64,000 nucleotides of DNA from Flavobacterium aquiphilum (GTDB lineage Bacteria > Bacteroidota > Bacteroidia > Flavobacteriales > Flavobacteriaceae): the NCBI RefSeq assembly GCF_027111335.1, contig NZ_CP114288.1, forward strand, positions 4,960,001 to 5,024,000, written 5' to 3'. The translations under genes and the position numbers were made by a program. A model generated the notes under the pieces. The model saw only the letters and a list, made by a program, of their open reading frames with translations, did no database searches and was not told the DNA's origin. Positions within the stretch are counted from its first letter, which is position 1. Each line of letters begins with the position of its first letter. Positions 20,376 through 29,470 of this stretch are shown here, in pieces.

Positions 20376-20406
20376 TTTATAAAAAGAGGGGACATTTAGT
20401 CCCCTC
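20376..20406 (-). promoter_or_regulatory. Terminator-like hairpin in the rimP leader (possible attenuator)
   Basis: On the minus strand GAGGGGAC (20399-20406) pairs perfectly with GTCCCCTC (20386-20393) around a five-base loop and is followed by TTTTTAT. It ends about 3 bases before the rimP ATG and lies downstream of the predicted promoter, so it is in the leader. No minus-strand gene ends here. Confidence 0.65.
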
Positions 20407-20434
20407 ATTATTTAAGTTTCAATAAATAACGGTG

Positions 20435-20461
20435 CAAATATAGTGTTTTTTTATAAATCAA
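20435..20461 (-). promoter_or_regulatory. Promoter of rimP-nusA-infB
   Basis: On the minus strand TATATTTG (20435-20442) fits the TAnnTTTG element, with TTG at 20459-20461, 16 bp upstream. The predicted start near 20428 gives a leader of about 55 nt. Confidence 0.6.
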
Positions 20462-20548
20462 AAAAAATTGATTACTATTAAAAAAAATTTATATCTTTAA
20501 ATTATTCAATTAATACAGTTTTACTGCATAAATTAAACCCCAAAACAG

Positions 20549-21373
20549 ATGAAAAAAATCCTAATCCCAACTGACTTTTCAAAATATGCTGATGAAGCAA
20601 TAGAAGTTGGAGCACAAATCGCAAAGGAAAACGACTGCGAAATTATCTTAATCCACATGCTTGAACTACCAGGCCAAATGAATGACGCTATTACCGGCGC
20701 AACAAGCATACCTGAAATTATGCTTTTCAAACGCAAGGCCGAAGAAACCTTAAAAAGCATCAAAAACCGCCCTTATTTAGCGGGTCTCAAAATAACAGAA
20801 GTTGTTCGACTTGACGGAGCCTACCAAGGAATCAACAACTACATCAAACAACACAGCATGGACCTTATTATCATGGGGTCACATGGCGCAACCGGAATTA
20901 ACGAAATCATCATTGGATCAAATACAGAAAAAGTAGTAAGGCAATCCGAAACCCCTGTATTAGTCATTAAAAATAAAATAGATGATTTCAAAGTTAAAAA
21001 AATAGTCTTTGCTTCTGATTTCTCAAAAGACATCAAAAAACCATTTCAAAAACTACTTGATTTCAACAAATTATTTGGTTCGAAATTAAAACTACTAATG
21101 GTTTGTACCCCAAATAGTTTCAAAAGCACTACTACTGCACGCAAAATAGTAACTGATTTTGTTGCCGATTTTGACATGCCTGAATATTCTTTTGAAATAC
21201 ATAACGAAAGCAACATAGAAAAAGGAATCATTAATTATGCCGAAGAAAAAAAAGCAGATTTAATTGCATTATGCACACACGGAAGAACCGGCCTTGGACA
21301 TTTCTTCACAGGTAGCATCTCCGAAGATTTAGTCAATCACGCCACAAAACCTGTATTGACTTTCAAAATATAA
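20549..21373 (+). CDS. Tandem universal stress protein (UspA family)
   Basis: The 274 residues form two UspA folds in tandem (about 1-140 and 145-274). The first has KKILIPTDFSKYADEAIEVG and the nucleotide-binding signature GSHGATGINEIIIGSNTEKV; the second has KKIVFASDFSKD and CTHGRTGLGHFFTGSISEDL. Such proteins bind ATP and are induced by stress or growth arrest. It is monocistronic, divergent from rimP, with its own terminator. The specific role is unknown. Confidence 0.92.
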   Translation: MKKILIPTDFSKYADEAIEVGAQIAKENDCEIILIHMLELPGQMNDAITGATSIPEIMLFKRKAEETLKSIKNRPYLAGLKITEVVRLDGAYQGINNYIKQHSMDLIIMGSHGATGINEIIIGSNTEKVVRQSETPVLVIKNKIDDFKVKKIVFASDFSKDIKKPFQKLLDFNKLFGSKLKLLMVCTPNSFKSTTTARKIVTDFVADFDMPEYSFEIHNESNIEKGIINYAEEKKADLIALCTHGRTGLGHFFTGSISEDLVNHATKPVLTFKI

Positions 21374-21384
21374 CTTTATAAAAC

Positions 21385-21408
21385 GAAAAAGCCTCTTGAG
21401 GCTTTTTT
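21385..21408 (+). terminator. Intrinsic terminator after the UspA gene
   Basis: AAAAAGCCTC and GAGGCTTTTT are perfect complements around two bases; the A/T flanks allow function on either strand. Confidence 0.8.
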
Positions 21409-21430
21409 CATAAACTTAAATTCATTGCAT

Positions 21431-21460
21431 AAAAAAAGCCTCTCAAACGAGAGGCTTCTT
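21431..21460 (-). terminator. Terminator downstream of tRNA-Gln
   Basis: On the minus strand AAGCCTCTC pairs with GAGAGGCTT around a tetraloop, followed by seven T. It lies just downstream of the tRNA gene. Confidence 0.85.
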
Positions 21461-21463
21461 ATG

Positions 21464-21534
21464 TTGGTCTACTAGGACTCGAACCTAGAAAGACTGCACC
21501 AAAAACAGTTGTGTTACCATTACACCATAGACCA
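21464..21534 (-). tRNA. tRNA-Gln (anticodon TTG)
   Basis: The minus strand folds as a cloverleaf: acceptor TGGTCTA/TAGACCA, D-stem GTGT/ACAC, anticodon stem ACTGT/GCAGT with loop TTTTGGT (anticodon TTG at positions 34-36), and T-arm CTAGG-TTCGAGT-CCTAG. The discriminator base is A and CCA is not encoded. It reads CAA, and CAG by wobble. Confidence 0.95.
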
Positions 21535-21798
21535 GCAAACCTGCTAACATTTCTGCTTAGCGAGTGCAAATTTAGAACAAAATCCTAGTTGTGCAAACTT
21601 TTTTTGTTTTTTTCTTCAAAAAAATTGCAACAAATTTCAATTTAAAAAACAAAATCTGATTAAAATACTGAAAACCAAACTATTTATGAAAACGATTATT
21701 TTCAATTAAAATTATATTAATGCGACTTAACTTTAAAAAAAAAAACATTTTCTTTGTAACGCTTTTAAAAACATATAAAAAAACAGAAGACTAGTTAT

Positions 21799-24700
21799 AT
21801 GACATCATTCAATTTCAACAAATGGAATACCATTACAGGTTGGCTCGCCTTTACAATCGCTTTAATAACTTACACGCTTACTGTTGAACCCACAATGAGT
21901 TTTTGGGATTGTGGCGAATATATCGCTACAGCTGCCAAACTTGAAGTTGGACACCCACCGGGAGCTCCGTTGTTCCAAATGATTGGTGCATTTTTTGCAA
22001 TGTTTGCCATAGACAAAGAGCATATTGCCTTAATGGTTAATATGACTTCTGTATTTTCAAGTGCCTTTACTATATTGTTTATGTTTTGGTCATCAACAAT
22101 GATCTTAAAAAAAATAATTGGTCAATATAACGAAATCAATACAAATAATTCAATCGTAATCCTCGGAAGCTCTTTAGTTGGTTCTTTAGCTTATACTTTT
22201 TCAGACAGTTTCTGGTTTAACGCCGTTGAAGCCGAAGTTTACGCAATGGCAACTCTCCTAATCTCTTTACTTTTATGGCTGGGATTACGTTGGGAGCAGG
22301 AAATGGAAACTCCAAGAGGGAACCGTTGGCTGCTTTTAATCTCATTAGTTGTTGGATTATCATTTGGCGTACACTTCATGTCACTATTAACTATTCCTGC
22401 TATTGGATTTTTATATTATTTCAAACATTACAAAACAGTAACTATTAAAAACTTTATCATTGCCAATATTGTAGTAGTTTCCGTTCTGCTTTTTATTTTC
22501 AAATTATTACTTCCTTACACAATGGCATTGTTTGGGAAAACCGAAATTTTCATGGTAAATTCAATGGGATTACCTTTTAACTCTGGAACAATTTTCATAA
22601 CCCTGCTTTTAATCGGTTTCTTTTATTTTGGTTTGAACTATACCCGCAAAAAAGGATTAATCTTTTACAACACAATAACACTTTGTATCCTTTTCATTTT
22701 TATCGGATTCTCAACTTGGCTGATGTTGCCAATTCGCGCAAATTCCAACACCGTTATCAATGAAAACAAACCTTCAGATGCTGCCGAGGTTTTAGCCTAT
22801 TACAACAGAGAGCAATATGGCGTGAATCCGTTATTCTATGGCCCTCAATATACCGAAGCTTTTGCTGGATTGGATCCTAACAATCCTTATTTGGATAAAG
22901 CTCCCAACTACGAGAGAGATTACAAAACCGGAAAATATGTAATTGTAAACAACTACGTAAAAGCTGAACAAAATAGTGATGACGCTCAAAAAACTATTTT
23001 GCCAAGGATGTGGAGTACAGAGCATATTGAAAACTACATCAATTTCACAAATCCACCTGCATTTAAAGTAGATCCGAACCATAATTATGACGAAGATCTT
23101 GTAAAATACGGCTTAGATCCAAGTAAATTAAGCGAAGAAGATTACAACAAAGCAACAGCACAACTAAGAAACGAAACTGAGAAAACAGTAGCCGAGTTCA
23201 GACAAGCCTATGCTCAAAAACAAATAGACAACGAAGGTTATGTCGCATTCCTAAACCATTATCATGATTATTTGATTATTGACAAACCAACTACCGTAGA
23301 CAATTTCAGTTTTATGTTTGAATACCAGTTTGGTTATATGTACTGGAGATACCTGATGTGGAATTTTGTTGGAAGACAAAACGACGAACAGGGAAGATAT
23401 GATTACCTGGATGGCAACTGGATAAGTGGAATTCCATTCGCAGACAACTTGCATATAGGTTCTCAGGATAATTTACCATCAGATGTATTAAACAACAAAG
23501 GTCGAAACACTTATTTCTTCTTGCCATTTATCCTTGGCTTAATCGGAATCATGTTTCATTTTAGCAAAGACAAAAAAAGCTTTTACGTTTTGCTTGCCCT
23601 ATTCCTTTTTATGGGAATTGCATTGAAGATTTACCTTAACGAAAGACCATTTGAACCACGTGAAAGAGATTATGCTTTAGTGGGATCATTCTATGTGTTT
23701 GCAATTTGGATTGGATTTGGAGTATATTCTTTATATGAAAGTGCAAAAAAATATATTGCTCCAAAAATTTCCGGACCAGTACTTATCGCAGGATCTTTGT
23801 TAGCTGCACCTATACTTATGGCTTACCAAAACTGGGATGACCATGACCGTTCAGGAAAATTTACTGCTACAGCAATGGCAAAAGCATATCTTGAATCTTG
23901 CGATCCTAATGCTATTCTATTTACTATCGGAGATAATGACACCTTTCCGCTTTGGTATGCTCAGGAAATAGAAGGTATCCGAACTGATGTTAAAATTGTC
24001 AACACCAGTTTATTTATGACGGATTGGTATATTGACCAAATGAAAAGAAAAGCATACGAATCGAATGCATTACCTATTTCATTCACACATGATGAATATG
24101 TAGGGGATAAATTAGATTATGTGGCTCACATAGAAAAAACAGAAAGCCGTTGGGATTTAAAAGATTTCATCAAATTTATAAAAGACCCGAGATCTACTGT
24201 AGAAATGCAAAACGGGCAAACTATTCATTATTATCCGACTAATAAAATCAGAATCCCTATTGATAAAGCAAATATCATAAAGAACAAAGTAGTAAATCCT
24301 TCACTAAACGATTCTATTGTTCCTTATATAGATATTGATATCAAAGGAAGTGCTATCTACAAAAATAGGCTAATGATGTTGGATCTTATTAACAACAACA
24401 ACTGGAAAAGGCCTGTTTACTTCAGTGGAGGAGCGTTTGATGATGAAGACTATTTATGGATGAAAGACTATCTGCAATTAGAAGGCATGGTTTATAAATT
24501 AGTACCTATAAAAACTAATTTGCCAAAAGATGGAGGTCAAATAGATATGGGACGAATTGATTCAGACAACATGTATAACAAAGTAATGAAATGGGACTGG
24601 GGTAACAGTGACAGTGACAAAATATATCACGATCCGGAAACTCGCAGAGAAAGTCTTACTTACAGAATGAACTTGGCTCGATTGATGAACAAACTGATAG

Positions 24701-25074
24701 AAGAAGGCAAAATTGACAAAGCGAAAAACATCATCAATTTGGCAATGACAAAAATGCCTTTGGAAAAGTTTGGCTACTATTCACTTTTAGAGCCATTCGC
24801 AAAAGGATATTATGATGTTGGAGAAAAAGCCAAAGCTCATGATCTATTGGACAAACTAATGGGTAAATACAAAGAAAGCCTTAATTATTACGCTAAATTA
24901 ACAGCATCAGAACAATCTAACGTAAGCATTGAAATCATAACCGACATCGAGCGCTACAGAGGTTTATTGCAAGTGATGAAAGAAAGTAATGATATAGATT
25001 ATTACAATTCAAGCAAAAAGACTTTCAACACCTATATTGAAATCTTTGCCCGTTTTGGACGCAAAAAAGAATAA
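21799..25074 (+). CDS. TMEM260/DUF2723-type membrane protein, likely glycosyltransferase
   Basis: A 1091-residue integral membrane protein. The first 250 residues hold several helices with the DUF2723 signature (VEPTMSFWDCGEYIATAAKL), where the Asp/Glu pair resembles the catalytic loop of PMT-type glycosyltransferases. More helices follow near 570-680, including RPFEPRERDYALVGSFYVF, then a large soluble domain with FTIGDNDTFPLWYAQE. The family is related to human TMEM260, a protein O-mannosyltransferase; in Bacteroidetes it may serve O-glycosylation of secreted proteins. Function is inferred. It is monocistronic with a terminator. Confidence 0.8.
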   Translation: MTSFNFNKWNTITGWLAFTIALITYTLTVEPTMSFWDCGEYIATAAKLEVGHPPGAPLFQMIGAFFAMFAIDKEHIALMVNMTSVFSSAFTILFMFWSSTMILKKIIGQYNEINTNNSIVILGSSLVGSLAYTFSDSFWFNAVEAEVYAMATLLISLLLWLGLRWEQEMETPRGNRWLLLISLVVGLSFGVHFMSLLTIPAIGFLYYFKHYKTVTIKNFIIANIVVVSVLLFIFKLLLPYTMALFGKTEIFMVNSMGLPFNSGTIFITLLLIGFFYFGLNYTRKKGLIFYNTITLCILFIFIGFSTWLMLPIRANSNTVINENKPSDAAEVLAYYNREQYGVNPLFYGPQYTEAFAGLDPNNPYLDKAPNYERDYKTGKYVIVNNYVKAEQNSDDAQKTILPRMWSTEHIENYINFTNPPAFKVDPNHNYDEDLVKYGLDPSKLSEEDYNKATAQLRNETEKTVAEFRQAYAQKQIDNEGYVAFLNHYHDYLIIDKPTTVDNFSFMFEYQFGYMYWRYLMWNFVGRQNDEQGRYDYLDGNWISGIPFADNLHIGSQDNLPSDVLNNKGRNTYFFLPFILGLIGIMFHFSKDKKSFYVLLALFLFMGIALKIYLNERPFEPRERDYALVGSFYVFAIWIGFGVYSLYESAKKYIAPKISGPVLIAGSLLAAPILMAYQNWDDHDRSGKFTATAMAKAYLESCDPNAILFTIGDNDTFPLWYAQEIEGIRTDVKIVNTSLFMTDWYIDQMKRKAYESNALPISFTHDEYVGDKLDYVAHIEKTESRWDLKDFIKFIKDPRSTVEMQNGQTIHYYPTNKIRIPIDKANIIKNKVVNPSLNDSIVPYIDIDIKGSAIYKNRLMMLDLINNNNWKRPVYFSGGAFDDEDYLWMKDYLQLEGMVYKLVPIKTNLPKDGGQIDMGRIDSDNMYNKVMKWDWGNSDSDKIYHDPETRRESLTYRMNLARLMNKLIEEGKIDKAKNIINLAMTKMPLEKFGYYSLLEPFAKGYYDVGEKAKAHDLLDKLMGKYKESLNYYAKLTASEQSNVSIEIITDIERYRGLLQVMKESNDIDYYNSSKKTFNTYIEIFARFGRKKE

Positions 25075-25095
25075 TAATTAGATTCAAAATATCGA

Positions 25096-25128
25096 AAAAT
25101 GCAGTGTAAAAGCACTGCATTTTTTTTG
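25096..25128 (+). terminator. Terminator after the TMEM260-type gene
   Basis: AAAATGCAGTG pairs with CACTGCATTTT around a six-base loop and runs into eight T. Confidence 0.9.
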
Positions 25129-25254
25129 CTTAAAAGGCTAATTAATTGTAGTATTGAATCATGAAATCGCCATTAACAACAAGTTTGTTGTAAACAAACA
25201 CCTATAAATAATAGCGATACCATATATGACCTATAACAAATAAATTTCACATAT

Positions 25255-25905
25255 ATGAAACTCTATTGGATCAAAACAAACAAATTCCTGAAAAAAATAT
25301 TCTCCGGTTACATTTGGGATATTCCGAATTCGGAGAATAAAATCTATTTGACTTTTGACGACGGACCGACCCCAGAAATTACAGAATGGGTTTTGGAACA
25401 ATTAAAAAAACATCAAGCCAAAGCCACATTCTTTTGCATCGGCAAAAACATAAAAAATCACTCAGGCATTTTTCATAAAATTATTGAAGAAGGACACGCT
25501 ATAGGAAACCATACAAACAATCATTTAAACGGTTGGAAAACCACAACTAATGATTATTTAGAAAACATATCCCTATGTTCGACTGAAATAGAAAATCAAA
25601 AATTTGAAGCCAAAAATCAACAATCTCCACTCTTCAGACCACCATACTGCAAAATAAAAAAAACGCAGTTCAAAGAATTAAAAAAACTAGGCTACAAAAT
25701 AATCATGTGGGATGTACTCAGTGCAGATTTTGACCAATCCATAACACCTGAGAAATGCTTAGAAAATGTATTGCAGAATGTGCAATCGGGAAGTATAATA
25801 ATTTTTCATGACAGTGTAAAAGCATTCAAAAACCTTGAATACACACTACCAAGATCACTGGGAATTTTAAAACAAAGAGGATTTAATTTTGAATCAATTC
25901 AATAA
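25255..25905 (+). CDS. Polysaccharide deacetylase (NodB family)
   Basis: A carbohydrate esterase 4 deacetylase that would remove acetyl groups from an N-acetylated sugar polymer. Motif 1 is LTFDDGPTPEIT (residues 32-43, catalytic and metal Asp), motif 2 is GHAIGNHTNNH (metal His), motif 3 is LFRPPY, and IIMWDVLSADFD and IIFHDS complete the set. No clear signal peptide is seen; the N-terminus (MKLYWIKTNKFLKKIF) is basic and may associate with membranes. At 216 residues it is a minimal domain. The substrate is unknown. Confidence 0.9.
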   Translation: MKLYWIKTNKFLKKIFSGYIWDIPNSENKIYLTFDDGPTPEITEWVLEQLKKHQAKATFFCIGKNIKNHSGIFHKIIEEGHAIGNHTNNHLNGWKTTTNDYLENISLCSTEIENQKFEAKNQQSPLFRPPYCKIKKTQFKELKKLGYKIIMWDVLSADFDQSITPEKCLENVLQNVQSGSIIIFHDSVKAFKNLEYTLPRSLGILKQRGFNFESIQ

Positions 25906-25922
25906 TCTTAAAAACTTAAGAT

Positions 25923-26219
25923 TTATAATTGTTCTTGGACGATTCCGATTAAAGTATTAGCATCCAGTTCACCGGATTGTCTCCAAATCATCATCCCTTC
26001 TTTATAAATCATCAAGGTAGGCAAGCCTTTAATACGTAAAGCATCGGCCAATTCTTGATTTTTGTCTACGTCTATCTTGATTACTTTTACTTTGTCACCA
26101 AGAGCTGCCGCTACATCTTTTATAACTGGATGCATTGACACCGAAGACTCGTTCCAATCTGTGTAAAAGTCTATCAACACAGGAACTTGAGTATTTATAA
26201 GTTCTCCAAATTTTGACAT
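25923..26219 (-). CDS. Thioredoxin-fold protein lacking the CXXC site
   Basis: The 98 residues form a complete thioredoxin fold: VPVLIDFYTDW, then VKVIKIDVDKN and the cis-Pro loop GLPTLMIYKEG. Where thioredoxin has WCGPC this protein reads WNESS, and it contains no cysteine at all, so it cannot act as a disulfide reductase. It may be a binding or chaperone-like relative. It lies convergent to the deacetylase gene and 73 bp downstream of the metallophosphoesterase gene on the same strand. Confidence 0.88.
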   Translation of the reverse strand: MSKFGELINTQVPVLIDFYTDWNESSVSMHPVIKDVAAALGDKVKVIKIDVDKNQELADALRIKGLPTLMIYKEGMMIWRQSGELDANTLIGIVQEQL

Positions 26220-26292
26220 AAAACCAAAATATTTAATTTCTAATTACTTTCGAAAAGAGGTAATGTATTGCAAATTTAGCATTTTAAACCAA

Positions 26293-27528
26293 TTATGCTA
26301 ATTTTTCACCCTTTATTAGTTGAATTACTGTTATTTCCGGCATAATTCCTACTCTACCAGGATACGCATGAAATCCAAATCCTCGATTTACATAAACATA
26401 TCGGCCTATGTTTTCGTATAATCCAGCCCATTGTTTGTAAACATATTGAGCTAAACTCCATTTAAAAACCCCTGGTATTTCTATTCCAAACTGCATTCCG
26501 TGTGTATGTCCGGACAATGTTAACTGAAAATGCTTTGCATCATGCTGAACTACTTCATTCCAATGACTTGGATCATGGCTCATTAAAATTTTGAAATCTT
26601 CTTTAGTCAAATTTTGAGAAGCTTTCTTTAAATCACCGGCTTGTTTGAAATTTCGTCCCCAATTCTCAACTCCTACCAAAGCAATTTTATCACCATCTTT
26701 TTCTATAAAAGTATGCTCATTCAGCATTAACTGAAAACCAATCTGTCCATACAAATTTTTGATGTCCTGAAAATTTTTATCCTTTGCATGTTGTGAAGGC
26801 CAAGTAACATATTCACCATAATCATGATTCCCAAGAACCGAAAATTTACCGTATTTATGAGGCTTAATTCTGTTGAAAGTCTCAAGCCATGGGTGCATTT
26901 CTTTGGCATGCGTATTCACAATATCACCTGTAAACAAAATCATATCCGAATTTTGCTCATTTACCAAATCAATAGCATAATTAATTTTTTCAGGATTATC
27001 AAAACTTCCACTGTGAACGTCTGAGATTTGAGTTATTGTAAAACCATTAAAAGCAGCGGGAAGATCCGGAAAATAAATGGCTTGTTTTATTACTTTAAAA
27101 TTATATTTTCCTTCAAATATTCCATAAATCAAAGACAAAAAAGGAATTGAAGCTAAGCCTAAACCAATTTGGCTAACAAATTTTCGTCTTGAAGGCAAAA
27201 AATTGACATTGCTTTTATTACCTATAAAATAATTAATCACTCCTTCGGCCAATCGAAACACATCTTCTCCCAAAAGAACTATCATTGCAACAATCTTAGG
27301 AAGATATACAACCAACAACAATCCCATGGTAAACATAGTCTGCTTAGTTTGCCCAACCGAACGGTCAAATTGCGTAAAAGAGTATAGGATAAATACAAAG
27401 AGAAAAAGGCTAATTAGCTGATAAGAAATCAGTGCCCATTTTACTTTAATCAATGTTTTAATGGCCTGAAAAGCATAAAGTTCTATGATAAAAAGGATAG
27501 CACCTATAAAGAATAAACGTAAAATCAT
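26293..27528 (-). CDS. Membrane-anchored metallophosphoesterase
   Basis: Four hydrophobic segments (to about residue 150) precede a calcineurin-like phosphoesterase domain. The metal-binding blocks are all present: QISDVHSG (about 170), LFTGDIVN (about 198), VLGNHDYG, MSHDPSHW, and SGHTHGMQFG. A two-metal phosphoesterase acting at the membrane is likely, and some relatives cleave lipid A precursors or phospholipid-type substrates, but the substrate here is unknown. It is 411 residues, single-domain, and apparently monocistronic. Confidence 0.88.
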   Translation of the reverse strand: MILRLFFIGAILFIIELYAFQAIKTLIKVKWALISYQLISLFLFVFILYSFTQFDRSVGQTKQTMFTMGLLLVVYLPKIVAMIVLLGEDVFRLAEGVINYFIGNKSNVNFLPSRRKFVSQIGLGLASIPFLSLIYGIFEGKYNFKVIKQAIYFPDLPAAFNGFTITQISDVHSGSFDNPEKINYAIDLVNEQNSDMILFTGDIVNTHAKEMHPWLETFNRIKPHKYGKFSVLGNHDYGEYVTWPSQHAKDKNFQDIKNLYGQIGFQLMLNEHTFIEKDGDKIALVGVENWGRNFKQAGDLKKASQNLTKEDFKILMSHDPSHWNEVVQHDAKHFQLTLSGHTHGMQFGIEIPGVFKWSLAQYVYKQWAGLYENIGRYVYVNRGFGFHAYPGRVGIMPEITVIQLIKGEKLA

Positions 27529-27603
27529 TATTTTATAAATTTATATACAAAGTAACAACTATTGAAAATGCCAAATACTCATCTTATCATAAATTTAACC
27601 AAA

Positions 27604-27637
27604 AAAGGGAGAAAAATTTCTTTCTCTCCCCTTTTCA
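27604..27637 (-). terminator. Terminator after the first Asr-like gene
   Basis: On the minus strand GGGGAGAGAAAG pairs with the following TTTCTCCC and runs into six T. It lies about 60 bases beyond the stop codon. Between them is a palindrome-rich stretch with two copies of ATCTTCTAGAA (27660-27690). Confidence 0.75.
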
Positions 27638-27699
27638 TCTATTAAAACCAAATTTTAACATCTTCTAGAATATTTCATGAAATCTTCTAGAAGATTATA

Positions 27700-27915
27700 T
27701 TATTTTTTTGCTGCTGGTGCTGCTGCAGGAGTAGCTGCAGGAGCTGCTGCAGGCTTGCTAGCTTCAGCTTTATGAGCTTTTTTTGTTTCTTTTTTAGCTT
27801 CTTTTTTAGTCGCTTTAACTTCTTTAGCTGGAGCTGTTTGAGCTGGTGTAGTTTGAGCACTTACCATAACAGTTGTTCCTAAAACTACTGCTAATAACAT
27901 CAATACTTTTTTCAT
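27700..27915 (-). CDS. Small Ala/Lys-rich exported protein, Asr-like
   Basis: A signal peptide (MKKVLMLLAVVLGTTVMVSA) is followed by only about 50 residues made almost wholly of Ala, Lys, Thr and Pro (KEVKATKKEAKKETKKAHKA, then PAAAPAATPAAAPAAKK). The composition recalls the E. coli acid-shock protein Asr, which is controlled by two-component systems. No fold or catalytic motif is visible. A paralog lies at 30286-30546, on the far side of a two-component system, and both share the same promoter layout. The protein may buffer charge or bind anionic polymers in the periplasm (inference). Confidence 0.8.
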   Translation of the reverse strand: MKKVLMLLAVVLGTTVMVSAQTTPAQTAPAKEVKATKKEAKKETKKAHKAEASKPAAAPAATPAAAPAAKK

Positions 27916-27957
27916 GATTTTAAAATTTTAAATAGTTAATACGTTAAATTTATAGGT

Positions 27958-27992
27958 CAAAGTTATTCTTCGAAAATGAAGATTAAATGAAG
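27958..27992 (-). promoter_or_regulatory. Promoter with phased direct repeat upstream of the first Asr-like gene
   Basis: On the minus strand TAACTTTG (27958-27965) fits the -7 element. Ten bases upstream lie two copies of CTTCAT (27976-27981 and 27987-27992) with an 11-bp period, covering the -33 region. The same arrangement is found at 30587-30621. This spacing is typical of OmpR/PhoB-family activator sites. Confidence 0.65.
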
Positions 27993-28019
27993 TTTTGACC
28001 TTCATAAAAAAATTAACAT

Positions 28020-29354
28020 TTAATTGTGTTTTTGCTCATTTGAAAACAACAAAACAAAAGTAGTCCCAACATTTATTTCCGATTTTATTTCAATGCGAAT
28101 ATGATGAAACTGAGCAATACTCTCAGCAATGGCAAGCCCTAAACCCATCCCCTCCTGTTCCGAACTCACTCTGGTGAATCGCTTAAAAACATTCTGTTGT
28201 TGCTTTTCATTCAGGCCAATACCGGAATCTGAAACAGACAAAAAATAACTTCCATCCAAAAAACCATCGCTAACTTCTATTGTTCCAGAAGGTTTATTGT
28301 ATTTAATCGCATTGACAATTAAATTGTAAAATAGGATATGCATCAGCGTTTTATTTCCTCTAAAACTAAAATGATGTTCTATTTTTTTATAAAAAGTCAA
28401 TTCCCTGTCTTCAATTCTGTCTTGCAAATCGGTTACCAAATCAGTAATTATTTCATCAAAATCAATCGTTTCATTTGCTTCATATTGATTGTTTTCAATC
28501 TTTGAAATCAACAATAAATTGGCGATTACCTTTTTCAGCAAATCCAGAGTACTTAGCGAAGCAACAATTTTATCGACCGCTTCATCATCCAAAGACTCAT
28601 TTTGAAGTAAATTCTCAAATTTGTTTTTCAATAAAGCAATTGGAGTCAATAGTTCGTGCGAAACGTTGGCTATGAATTGTTTTTCTTTTTTAAACAATTC
28701 ACTAATTCTGTCCATCATCTGATTGAGAACCGTATCCAATTCCTGAAAATCCGTTGAATGCGTTACTATCGGAGTGTGGTCAAAAGCTTCGGGTTCATTA
28801 ACATGACGAATTTTAGTATCGATGATTTTATAAAAAGGCTTCAACAAATATTCAATATAAAAAGTATCGGCCAAAAAAGTAATCACAACAATGATGATGA
28901 AAACAATGATGAAAAAAAGACGAATTACAAAAGTCAGGTCATTTATCTCACCCAAACTATTCCCTATTTCCAAAAGGTAGTTTGTATTCTCATACTTAAA
29001 ATAATACTGAAGAATTCTATAATCATTCTGTTCTTCTTCTATTATTCTAGGCTCTGTAATAAACAAAGTTTGATTTATTTTACTGCTTGAAGGAACCCTA
29101 GAAAGCTGAAGAAACTCGCTGTGCAAAGTAGAAAAACTAGCATAAGTCTCCGATGTATCATTTCGAACAATAAAATCATTGATTTCTTCCTTGTCTAAAT
29201 GTTCAATAAACTTTTGCTTTTTCTCCAACAAACTTTTATTGATATGATTATAAACCACTTTTTCGACCAAAACAGGAAGTACCAGCCATAAAACCAATAT
29301 CAGCAACAAACGCGACAACGCATTAAAAATAGCCAACTGATGCTTAATTTTCAT
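28020..29354 (-). CDS. Sensor histidine kinase of a two-component system
   Basis: A 444-residue membrane kinase: a first helix (about 10-32), a periplasmic sensor region (about 33-135), a second helix (VIRLFFIIVFIIIVVITFLA), a linker, the phospho-acceptor block FIANVSHELLTPIALLKNK (His about 233) and an ATPase domain with N-box (FYNLIVNAIKYNKP), DSGIGL and GMGLGLAIAES. The partner regulator precedes it on the same strand (spacing about 116 bp). Signal sensed is unknown. The gene pair is bracketed by two Asr-like genes. Confidence 0.93.
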   Translation of the reverse strand: MKIKHQLAIFNALSRLLLILVLWLVLPVLVEKVVYNHINKSLLEKKQKFIEHLDKEEINDFIVRNDTSETYASFSTLHSEFLQLSRVPSSSKINQTLFITEPRIIEEEQNDYRILQYYFKYENTNYLLEIGNSLGEINDLTFVIRLFFIIVFIIIVVITFLADTFYIEYLLKPFYKIIDTKIRHVNEPEAFDHTPIVTHSTDFQELDTVLNQMMDRISELFKKEKQFIANVSHELLTPIALLKNKFENLLQNESLDDEAVDKIVASLSTLDLLKKVIANLLLISKIENNQYEANETIDFDEIITDLVTDLQDRIEDRELTFYKKIEHHFSFRGNKTLMHILFYNLIVNAIKYNKPSGTIEVSDGFLDGSYFLSVSDSGIGLNEKQQQNVFKRFTRVSSEQEGMGLGLAIAESIAQFHHIRIEIKSEINVGTTFVLLFSNEQKHN

Positions 29355-29470
29355 ATTTTAAACAGTTTACGGTTTGTTGTTTGTTGTTTGTTGTTTTTAC
29401 AAAAAATATCACTTCAATTAATTTATTGCCCTTTGCCTTTTCCTGTTTGATTTTTGACTTTGATTTTTGT

